This document shows, one piece after another, positions 7,303 to 12,224 of a stretch of 12,224 bases of DNA (position 1 is the stretch's first letter; each line of letters opens with the position of its first letter). The position numbers and the translations under genes are program-made. Source of the DNA: Pseudomonadota bacterium (GTDB taxonomy: Bacteria > Bdellovibrionota_B > Oligoflexia > Oligoflexales > JAPPIL01); assembly GCA_028877195.1 (NCBI GenBank), contig JAPPIL010000078.1, positions 1-12,224 of the forward strand, in the 5' to 3' direction. The notes beneath the pieces were generated by a model, which saw only the letters and a list, made by a program, of their open reading frames with translations, did no database searches and was not told the DNA's origin.

Positions 7303-7368
7303 TTACTAATTATTTACTAATTATTAGCTAATCACTCGCCAATCATTAGCTAGCAATATGCCTAATCG
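7303..7368. repeat. Degenerate tandem repeat, period 11 bp, six units
   Basis: The units are TTACTAATTAT twice, exact, then TAGCTAATCAC, TCGCCAATCAT, TAGCTAGCAAT and ATGCCTAATCG, decaying from left to right. The core TAAT/CAAT recurs once per helical turn. The last unit runs into the 12-bp palindrome CTAATCGATTAG (7362-7373). The tract lies between the plsC stop and the 60-residue membrane protein gene, which reads away from it to the left, so it occupies that gene's promoter position. Phased sites for a protein, or intrinsic curvature, are possible readings. Confidence 0.65.
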
Positions 7369-7394
7369 ATTAGCCCATGGCTGGCTGTTAAGCC

Positions 7395-8183
7395 TCAGCT
7401 ATGCTGAACACCTTCATAAGTATCGACGATGGTGCTCCTTGCCGCTGCCGCAAGGCTATTTTTATCGTGCCCCGCCTGTGGGATTTCCGCAAGTACTTTA
7501 ACTCGAACACTGATTTCGCTTTGCGATAACATCTTTGCGAAGTGGGCAAGGAAGGGGCGACCATCATACCAGAAGACCAAATCACGATTATCTGGAGTGA
7601 TTTTAGCATTGCTGATGGTGGTGTATTGTAAACATATCGGCAATACGTCGGCCTGTTCATTGAGCGCAACTTGGAAAAAAGATGATTTGAAACGCCAAAC
7701 CCGATCGCCGTCGGTAGAACGACCCTCTGGAAAGATAGCGACGTTGAAACCTGCCTTGATATATTCTCCTACATCTTTGATTTCGTTCATGATATTGAAC
7801 TTATTCCGTCTCTCAACAAAATAGCACTCGCCCATGCGACAGATAGTGCCGAGTAGCATATCCTCGCCGATTTCTTTGGAGGTGATAAATATCGCTGGTA
7901 TTGAAGCAAACATAATCAACGGGTCGATATAAGACAGGTGGTTAGCGACAAAAAAATACGACTTGCCTGCTGGTATCACCCCCTCGCGTTTGATCCGAAA
8001 GCCGATAACCTTTAACAACAGGTCGCCCCAAAATCTGTTTAGTTTTATCACAATCTTGCGTCGTCTGGTTAAGTTCGATAGGCATGCCAGTCGCACCACA
8101 AACACACAGATAAAATGGCAAGCAACCAATATTGCTACTACAGATATCTTGGTAAAAATTCTGTCATAACGATACGGCGACAT
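7395..8183 (-). CDS. plsC: 1-acyl-sn-glycerol-3-phosphate acyltransferase (PlsC-like)
   Basis: Membrane-bound enzyme transferring an acyl group to lysophosphatidate to give phosphatidate in phospholipid synthesis. The 262 residues start with one hydrophobic anchor (13-35). The four acyltransferase blocks are in order: NHLSYIDP (81-88, the HX4D catalytic pair His82/Asp87), FVERRNK (122-128), FPEGRSTDG (151-159) and LPICLQY (181-187). Members of this superfamily also use lyso-ornithine lipids or other lyso substrates, so the exact acceptor is uncertain. CGGAG lies 5 bases before ATG 8183. It follows the PhoU-like gene by 93 bases that contain a possible leader peptide. Confidence 0.85.
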   Translation of the reverse strand: MSPYRYDRIFTKISVVAILVACHFICVFVVRLACLSNLTRRRKIVIKLNRFWGDLLLKVIGFRIKREGVIPAGKSYFFVANHLSYIDPLIMFASIPAIFITSKEIGEDMLLGTICRMGECYFVERRNKFNIMNEIKDVGEYIKAGFNVAIFPEGRSTDGDRVWRFKSSFFQVALNEQADVLPICLQYTTISNAKITPDNRDLVFWYDGRPFLAHFAKMLSQSEISVRVKVLAEIPQAGHDKNSLAAAARSTIVDTYEGVQHS

Positions 8184-8209
8184 GCAAACTCCGTATGCCA
8201 GTATGCTTA

Positions 8210-8233
8210 TTACCCCGCTGCACTTGTTAGCAT
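8210..8233 (-). CDS. Possible 7-residue leader peptide before plsC
   Basis: Reading ATG CTA ACA AGT GCA GCG GGG TAA, this frame encodes MLTSAAG. It is preceded by AGGAGGAGG (8243-8235), the strongest ribosome site in the window, and no other start uses that site: the plsC frame has no start codon near it. It ends 26 bases before plsC ATG 8183. It may couple or modulate plsC translation. It is too short to judge by coding statistics, so this is tentative. Confidence 0.3.
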   Translation of the reverse strand: MLTSAAG

Positions 8234-8276
8234 GCCTCCTCCTAAAAATAAACTAGTCGTTGGACGCAGACCACAC

Positions 8277-8891
8277 CTAACTCTTCAAAGCAACTATCTC
8301 TTCACTAACAGAATAAAGCAGGTCGGCGATGCTATCATAATGCCGACAGACCGCAAACATGTAGAACATCAGCCCTGCCTTATTCGGATCAGAAGCAACG
8401 GCAGCGTTAACTTCCTGCCGCAAACGTCGTTTGATCAAACCAACCTCGTCATTGCTTTGCTTTATGCGATCAACCAAATGCGGCTGGTAGCTAATCGTTA
8501 GCAACTGACAACACTTAAGCATCGATTCCACCCTACCTACCTGATCGATCAACTCAATACGATTAAACATCCGCTTGCGATTATCGACTTCGAACCGTTC
8601 TATTATCTTGACGGTCTTCTTGACCACACTCAAAGTTAACGCTAACACCCGCTCTAACTCATGCCCGATACGAAACAGAACCATAATGTCGCGCAAATCT
8701 CTCGCGACAGGCTGGAAACGAGCTATCGCCACCTCGCAATCAACTTGGTATCTACCTATCTCGTTCTCGATGTGCTCATGGTTGGCGATGAATTCGTTAG
8801 CTTTGCGACCATCATAATCAAGTGCGATAATCCCAGCCTCAATGCTTCGGTCTCGCAATAGGATAAACAAAGAGCATAGGCTAGCACGCAA
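8277..8891 (-). CDS. PhoU-domain protein
   Basis: All-helical cytoplasmic protein of the PhoU family, which links the phosphate transporter (PstSCAB) and the PhoR sensor or, in variants, other phosphate carriers. The 204 residues show the PhoU signature in the first repeat: IIALDYD (21-27), RFQPVARDLRDIM (58-70) and GHELERV (76-82). The second repeat (about 105-200) is weaker, ending in HYDSIADLLYSVSEEIV. The start is doubtful: TTG 8891 has no good ribosome site, yet the frame stays open to 8948 with PhoU-like residues (LNNKLKGYAVSVKNKITS) and no ATG or GTG. Either TTG is used or an indel hides the true start. No pst or phoBR genes are nearby; it sits between rpmF and plsC. Confidence 0.75.
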   Translation of the reverse strand: MRASLCSLFILLRDRSIEAGIIALDYDGRKANEFIANHEHIENEIGRYQVDCEVAIARFQPVARDLRDIMVLFRIGHELERVLALTLSVVKKTVKIIERFEVDNRKRMFNRIELIDQVGRVESMLKCCQLLTISYQPHLVDRIKQSNDEVGLIKRRLRQEVNAAVASDPNKAGLMFYMFAVCRHYDSIADLLYSVSEEIVALKS

Positions 8892-8929
8892 CGACGTGAT
8901 TTTATTCTTTACCGAAACGGCATATCCCT

Positions 8930-9142
8930 TCAGCTTGTTGTTGAGAACTCATCATCGGCAGCTTTTATCTTCGGCTCGAACACCTGCTTGCCTTTGTAAT
9001 ACCCGCAACTTAAACAGACATGGCCAGGCAATACCCGATTGCCACAGTTGGAGCAAGTGATTGGACTCGCCGCCGTTAATGCATGATGCGACCTTCTCGT
9101 GTTGCGCCTTGATTTAGATGTTCTAACCTTTGGGACTGCCAT
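8930..9142 (-). CDS. rpmF: 50S ribosomal protein L32
   Basis: Large-subunit ribosomal protein. MAVPKVRTSKSRRN at the start and the following RRSHHALT are the family signature. Two CxxC pairs (Cys30/33 and Cys43/46, CSNCG...CLSCGYYKG) form the zinc ribbon of the C+ form of L32. The 70-residue length exceeds the usual 55-60 because of an acidic tail (FEPKIKAADDEFSTTS). AGAGGG lies 5 bases before the ATG. It follows the peroxiredoxin gene by 27 bases. In many bacteria rpmF is followed by plsX and fab genes; here PhoU-like and plsC genes follow. Confidence 0.95.
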   Translation of the reverse strand: MAVPKVRTSKSRRNTRRSHHALTAASPITCSNCGNRVLPGHVCLSCGYYKGKQVFEPKIKAADDEFSTTS

Positions 9143-9169
9143 CGTTACCCTCTTTTGTTCGTGTGCTAG

Positions 9170-9757
9170 CTATTTTTGATTGAAATATGTTTCAAGCCCA
9201 CCCTGGTCAGGTCGCATAGATGTTTTGCCTTCTTGCCAGTTGGCAGGACATACCTCACCATGTTCTTCAAAGTGCTGTAAAGCCTGCGTGATTCTAATAA
9301 ACTCATCAACATTGCGACCCAATGGCAAGTCATTGACTGTCTGATGGCGCACAATACCTTCCTTGTCAATCAAAAACGCACCGCGCAACGCCACACCCGC
9401 ATCCTGCACCAACACATCGTAGTCTCTAGCAATCGTCTTGTTCAAATCCGACACCAACGGGTAAGTGATGCCCTCAATGCCACCTTTGCTCTTCGGTGTA
9501 TTGAGCCAAGCATAGTGGCTGAACTTACTGTCTACCGATACCGCGATAACTTCAGTGTTTAATTTCCTAAATTCGGCTAACTTATCTTGAAACGCATGAA
9601 TCTCGGTCGGACACACAAAAGTAAAATCCAATGGATAAAAGTATAGCAACACGTATTTGCCCCGATAATCAGAGAGACAAAGCTTGTCCTTGAACTCACC
9701 GTTAATCACTGCTTCAGCGCTAAAGTCAGGAGCAAGTTTTCCTACTAATACAGACAT
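9170..9757 (-). CDS. Typical 2-Cys peroxiredoxin (Prx1/AhpC-TSA family)
   Basis: Cytoplasmic thiol peroxidase reducing H2O2, organic peroxides and peroxynitrite. It is recycled by thioredoxin or AhpF; neither partner gene is visible here. The 195 residues have the peroxidatic site DFTFVCPTE (44-52, Cys49), Arg125 near the active site, and the resolving site GEVCPANW (167-174, Cys170). KGGIEG (91-96) and a C-terminal YF (191-192) resemble the GGLG and YF motifs of over-oxidation-sensitive Prx1 enzymes. Sequence features favour the Prx1/TSA subtype rather than the E. coli AhpC subtype. It is first in the minus-strand run that continues into rpmF, with a promoter candidate just upstream. Confidence 0.94.
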   Translation of the reverse strand: MSVLVGKLAPDFSAEAVINGEFKDKLCLSDYRGKYVLLYFYPLDFTFVCPTEIHAFQDKLAEFRKLNTEVIAVSVDSKFSHYAWLNTPKSKGGIEGITYPLVSDLNKTIARDYDVLVQDAGVALRGAFLIDKEGIVRHQTVNDLPLGRNVDEFIRITQALQHFEEHGEVCPANWQEGKTSMRPDQGGLETYFNQK

Positions 9758-9788
9758 TTATTCCCCCAAAAAGCTACAAAATCTACCG

Positions 9789-9818
9789 ATGATACCACAA
9801 GCCAGACAAGGCAGTTAA
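9789..9818 (-). promoter_or_regulatory. Extended -10 promoter candidate for the peroxiredoxin gene
   Basis: On the minus strand TGGTATCAT (9797-9789) is an extended -10 with 5 of 6 matches in TATCAT. TTAACT (9818-9813) lies 18 bases upstream as a weak -35. Transcripts would start about 25 bases before the ATG at 9757. It would serve prx and probably rpmF. Confidence 0.45.
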
Positions 9819-9855
9819 GTCCTTTTAGAGGTCGCGGCTTCTATAGGATAAGTGC

Positions 9856-9884
9856 TTGATAGAAAAAAATAAATAGCGATTAAT
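9856..9884 (+). promoter_or_regulatory. Promoter candidate for the Cys-rich lipoprotein gene
   Basis: TTGATA (9856-9861) and ATTAAT (9879-9884) are separated by 17 bases in an AT-rich stretch. They lie about 80 bases before ATG 9963 and are divergent from the prx promoter. The -10 match is only moderate. Confidence 0.35.
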
Positions 9885-9962
9885 GCATTTACATTCAATA
9901 AATCACTTAACATTTTCAAATAGCAACCGATGACTGTTCCAGAAACGTGGTGTAGGAAGCAC

Positions 9963-10412
9963 ATGAAGTACTCGTTAGTTTTAGTTAAGTTAGTTTTAGT
10001 CAGCTTGTTGTTGGCAAGTTGTCGGGGCGAAACAGCGCGAACGCCAGTGCCAGAAAATCCAGAACTGGGAGTTACCGACAACACTTGTAATACACAGGAG
10101 TTGAATAATCGCATTGCCTTATTAGAAGCAGAGAAAAATGCTTTGTTGGCAATTAAAAAAGATTTGGAAACAAAGCTAAAAGCTTCAGGTGCTCAACCCC
10201 CAAGCGCTCAAGATAAAGTTAATCATATTGTGGAGGCGCTATGCCCACCAATCCACACCATTGGCGGGGCTGTCTGCGGTGTGTTCGCACAAGCTCAATT
10301 GACAGCATGCGGTATCGTTGATCAAGGTGGTGGAAATTATATCTTCAACGAACCAACGCAAGCTTGTCAGTGTTGGATACGAGAATATCTAACAGGCCAA
10401 GACCACTGCTAA
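9963..10412 (+). CDS. Cys-rich lipoprotein with a short coiled coil, unknown
   Basis: The 149 residues open with a lipoprotein signal ending in LASC (17-20), so Cys20 should be lipidated and the protein anchored in a membrane. A proline-rich linker (21-40) is followed by a leucine-heptad helix (about 45-75), as in trimeric or dimeric surface coiled coils. The C-terminal domain (85-149) has six more cysteines (94, 105, 116, 135, 137, 149), including CQCW, and ends in Cys. The family is not recognised. ATG 9963 is chosen over ATG 9930 because it gives a proper signal and has AGGA 5 bases upstream. The signal peptide contains a 15-base in-frame direct repeat (9974-10000) giving LVLVK then LVLVS. 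It converges on glnS with one base between stops. Confidence 0.7.
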   Translation: MKYSLVLVKLVLVSLLLASCRGETARTPVPENPELGVTDNTCNTQELNNRIALLEAEKNALLAIKKDLETKLKASGAQPPSAQDKVNHIVEALCPPIHTIGGAVCGVFAQAQLTACGIVDQGGGNYIFNEPTQACQCWIREYLTGQDHC

Positions 10413-10413
10413 C

Positions 10414-12033
10414 TCACCGCTGTCCACGCAAGGACACGACCTGATTGAGCACTGGCATAGCGCTTGTGCTGTCTTGATCATCGACGCAAAAATAACCAAC
10501 CCGTTCCAATTGATAGCTCTGTTCAACATCAGACTGATGGTTAGCGACCAGCTGGCGGTCGATGCGAGCATCGGCAAATTCCTGTAGCGACTGGGTGTTG
10601 AAGCTAGCGTCAGCCGTCAACATGCGGTCATAAACGCGCACCTTCGCCCGCACTGCATCGCAAGCCGCAATCCAATGGATAATTCCCCGCACCTTCGTGC
10701 CATCGCTGGGTTTTTTGCCACCTGCGGTGCTAGGATCATAGCGACAATGGAGTGCCGTGATATTGCCATCTGCGTCATAGATGATTTCTTGGCAGGTGAT
10801 AACGTAAGCATAACGCAACCGCACAGGCTGGTCTTTAGTCAAACGGAAAAAGGAACGCGCCGCCTGCTCGCGAAAATCATCAGCATCTATGTAAATTTCA
10901 GGCGCAAAACTAAGCGTGCGTTGCTCGCTTGCCTGCTCATCGCCCGCACGCTGCGGGTATACAGGCACGGCAATCGACTCTACGGCCTTGAGATTAGTGA
11001 TAATCACCTTGAGTGGCTTCAAAACTCCCATGCTGCGTGGCACGCTACTGTTAAGGGTATTGCGCACCTCGTCTTCTAGTTGCCCATAGTCAAGTATAGT
11101 TTCTTTCTTTGAGACACCGAGACGACGGAATAAATTTTTGAGTGCAAGTGGTGGATACCCGCGCCGCCGCAACCCAGATAACGTCGGCATGCGTGGGTCA
11201 TCCCAGCCGTTGACCTTGCCCTCATCAACTAAAGTTTTGAGCTTGCGTTTGCTGGTAATCGTTGAGTTGAGCATAAAGCGAGCAAATTCAATCTGTTTAG
11301 GGTGTGGCGGTGGCCGCAGTGTTTGAACAAACCAGTCGTAAAGTGCACGATTATCCTGAAACTCAAGGGTGCACAAGGAATGCGTAATGTTCTCGCTCGC
11401 ATCGCACAAGCAATGCGTAAAATCATACATCGGATAAACTTTCCACTTGTCGCCCGTGCGGTGATGATGCAAATGCTTGATGCGATAGATAGTCGGGTCG
11501 CGCATACAGATGTTGGGTGCAGACATGTCGATTTTCGCCCGCAAAACCATCTTGCCTTCAGAGTGGAGACCAGCCTGCATTTCCTTGAACAGTCGCAAAC
11601 TCTCGGCACGCGGTCGTTCCCGATAGGGGCTGTTGCGTCCCGCGTCCGTCAGCGTGCCACGATATGTGCGAATCTCGTCAGCCGACAATTCGCAGACATA
11701 CGCTTTGCCCATTGCAATCAACCGACAAGCATCTTCATATAAGGTTTGGAAATAATCAGAAGCATACGTTACGCGTTGCCAACGAAAGCCAAGCCAACGC
11801 ACGTCGCGCTTGATTGCGTCGATATATTCCTGCTCTTCTTTTTCGGGATTGGTATCATCAAAGCGCAGCAAACACTCGCCATTGTATTGGGCTGCAATGT
11901 CAAAATTAAGCACAATCGCCTTCGCATGCCCAATGTGCAGAAAACCATTCGGTTCAGGTGGAAAGCGGGTCATCACCCCCACAACTGTCTTTGCCGCCAA
12001 ATCCTGTTCAATAATTTTACGGATAAAATCCAT
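10414..12033 (-). CDS. glnS: Glutaminyl-tRNA synthetase
   Basis: Class I aminoacyl-tRNA synthetase that charges tRNA-Gln with glutamine. The 539 residues are close to the E. coli enzyme. RFPPEPNGFLHIGHAKAI (23-40) holds the HIGH signature, RFDDTNP (57-63) contacts ATP and substrate, and TSKRKL (260-265) is the KMSKS-equivalent loop (VSKRKL type). GWDDPRMPTLSGLRRRGYPP (276-295) is diagnostic for GlnRS, and the C-terminal beta-barrel anticodon-binding half is complete. AGAGGG lies about 10 bases before ATG 12033. Its presence means that at least some tRNA-Gln is charged directly and not only through the GatCAB route. The repeat-hairpin block lies upstream, and its stop is one base from that of the lipoprotein gene. 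Confidence 0.97.
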   Translation of the reverse strand: MDFIRKIIEQDLAAKTVVGVMTRFPPEPNGFLHIGHAKAIVLNFDIAAQYNGECLLRFDDTNPEKEEQEYIDAIKRDVRWLGFRWQRVTYASDYFQTLYEDACRLIAMGKAYVCELSADEIRTYRGTLTDAGRNSPYRERPRAESLRLFKEMQAGLHSEGKMVLRAKIDMSAPNICMRDPTIYRIKHLHHHRTGDKWKVYPMYDFTHCLCDASENITHSLCTLEFQDNRALYDWFVQTLRPPPHPKQIEFARFMLNSTITSKRKLKTLVDEGKVNGWDDPRMPTLSGLRRRGYPPLALKNLFRRLGVSKKETILDYGQLEDEVRNTLNSSVPRSMGVLKPLKVIITNLKAVESIAVPVYPQRAGDEQASEQRTLSFAPEIYIDADDFREQAARSFFRLTKDQPVRLRYAYVITCQEIIYDADGNITALHCRYDPSTAGGKKPSDGTKVRGIIHWIAACDAVRAKVRVYDRMLTADASFNTQSLQEFADARIDRQLVANHQSDVEQSYQLERVGYFCVDDQDSTSAMPVLNQVVSLRGQR

Positions 12034-12090
12034 ATGCGTTTACACCCTCTGCAGACTTTGTTGTATAACTAACATCTCTTTTTTTATTAT

Positions 12091-12115
12091 GCGGAGAGAC
12101 GTTCCCTCTCTCCGC
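12091..12115. repeat. Hairpin A with CGTTCCC loop
   Basis: GCGGAGAGA (12091-12099) pairs perfectly with TCTCTCCGC (12107-12115) around the 7-base loop CGTTCCC. A C-rich tract follows. It lies about 60 bases upstream of glnS. No T-run follows on the plus strand, and an A-run follows on the minus strand, so it is not an intrinsic terminator. Confidence 0.75.
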
Positions 12116-12120
12116 ACCTC
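12101..12120. repeat. Right arm of the 20-bp inverted repeat
   Basis: This is the exact reverse complement of 7-26. It covers most of the loop and the right stem of hairpin A plus five further bases, so the repeat breaks inside the hairpin loop rather than at its edge. Confidence 0.75.
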
Positions 12121-12134
12121 CCCCCTCTTTGTAT

Positions 12135-12157
12135 GCGAGGAGCGTTCCCCTCCTCGC
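12135..12157. repeat. Hairpin B with the same CGTTCCC loop
   Basis: GCGAGGAG (12135-12142) pairs perfectly with CTCCTCGC (12150-12157) around CGTTCCC, the same 7-base loop as hairpin A. The stem differs from A at several positions on both sides, so pairing is kept while sequence changes. A C-rich tract follows, as with A. Confidence 0.7.
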
Positions 12158-12224
12158 GCTCCTCCCCTATCGTCTAAAGACATATGCTGGTTTGAGTCGG
12201 GGCTGAATTTTTCCTCGCTCACGA

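Noticed and set aside
7303..7373. CRISPR or attachment-site reading of the 11-bp repeats
   Set aside because: Units are contiguous without spacers and too short for CRISPR repeats, and no cas or integrase gene is present.
8911..8925. ATG at 8925 as the PhoU start
   Set aside because: Its frame is ATG CCG TTT CGG TAA and stops at once; it would need a frameshift that cannot be shown from one sequence.
9930..9962. ATG start 33 bases upstream for the lipoprotein
   Set aside because: It would place eleven polar residues, including Cys and Arg, before the signal peptide and has no ribosome site. ATG 9963 has both.
11302..11742. 146-residue plus-strand frame inside glnS
   Set aside because: It is a shadow of glnS and has no recognisable domain or start signal.
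12091..12157. Hairpins A and B as intrinsic terminators
   Set aside because: Neither has a T-tract after the stem in either direction; the T-run at 12079-12086 precedes hairpin A on the plus strand.
12040..12222. 60-residue open frame on the minus strand upstream of glnS
   Set aside because: It runs through both repeat hairpins, has low-complexity Arg/Glu/Ser/Gly composition dictated by purine repeats, and has no ribosome site.

Overview
The window reads as part of a compact chromosome of a Gram-negative bacterium. Evidence for this is an outer-membrane-style lipoprotein, secreted proteins with Sec signals, RodA, and housekeeping genes packed with overlaps or gaps of a few bases. The lineage cannot be fixed from sequence alone. 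A type-2 (cytosolic-like) malate dehydrogenase together with a true GlnRS fits proteobacteria, gamma/beta-like in particular. However, the zinc-type (four-cysteine) L32 and the gene order prx-rpmF-phoU-plsC are not those of the textbook relatives. No rRNA, tRNA, CRISPR array, transposase or phage gene was seen.

Layout. Positions 1-129 hold an arm of a 20-bp inverted repeat and small hairpins. mdh (130-1116, minus) is divergent from a plus-strand run: a metal-site-less relative of MBL-fold nucleases (1228-2181), a helix-turn-helix plus coiled-coil protein (2265-3194) and rodA (3170-4279), closed by a strong intrinsic terminator (4332-4375). Next is a plus-strand group of exported proteins: a cysteine-rich Hint-domain protein (4416-5228) coupled by a 4-base overlap to a MACPF-signature protein (5225-6487), then a small secreted protein (6595-7104). 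On the minus strand, read from right to left, are a typical 2-Cys peroxiredoxin (9757-9170), rpmF (9142-8930), a PhoU-like gene (8891-8277), a possible 7-residue leader peptide (8233-8210), a PlsC-type acyltransferase (8183-7395), an 11-bp-periodic repeat tract (7368-7303) and a 60-aa tail-anchored-looking membrane protein (7287-7105). A Cys-rich lipoprotein (9963-10412, plus) converges on glnS (10414-12033, minus). The last 190 bases carry two hairpins with different stems but the same 7-nt loop.

How it may work together. The housekeeping genes cover the TCA cycle, redox defence, translation, phospholipid synthesis and cell elongation. The part most likely to be an undescribed system is 4416-7104. 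There, a secreted Hint-domain protein of possible self-processing type is translationally coupled to a likely pore-forming (MACPF/CDC-like) protein, and a third secreted protein follows. The inference is a small export or effector cassette; no immunity gene or dedicated secretion gene is visible. Secondary points of interest are the inactive nuclease-like protein, the same-loop hairpins, and the inverted repeat near both window ends.
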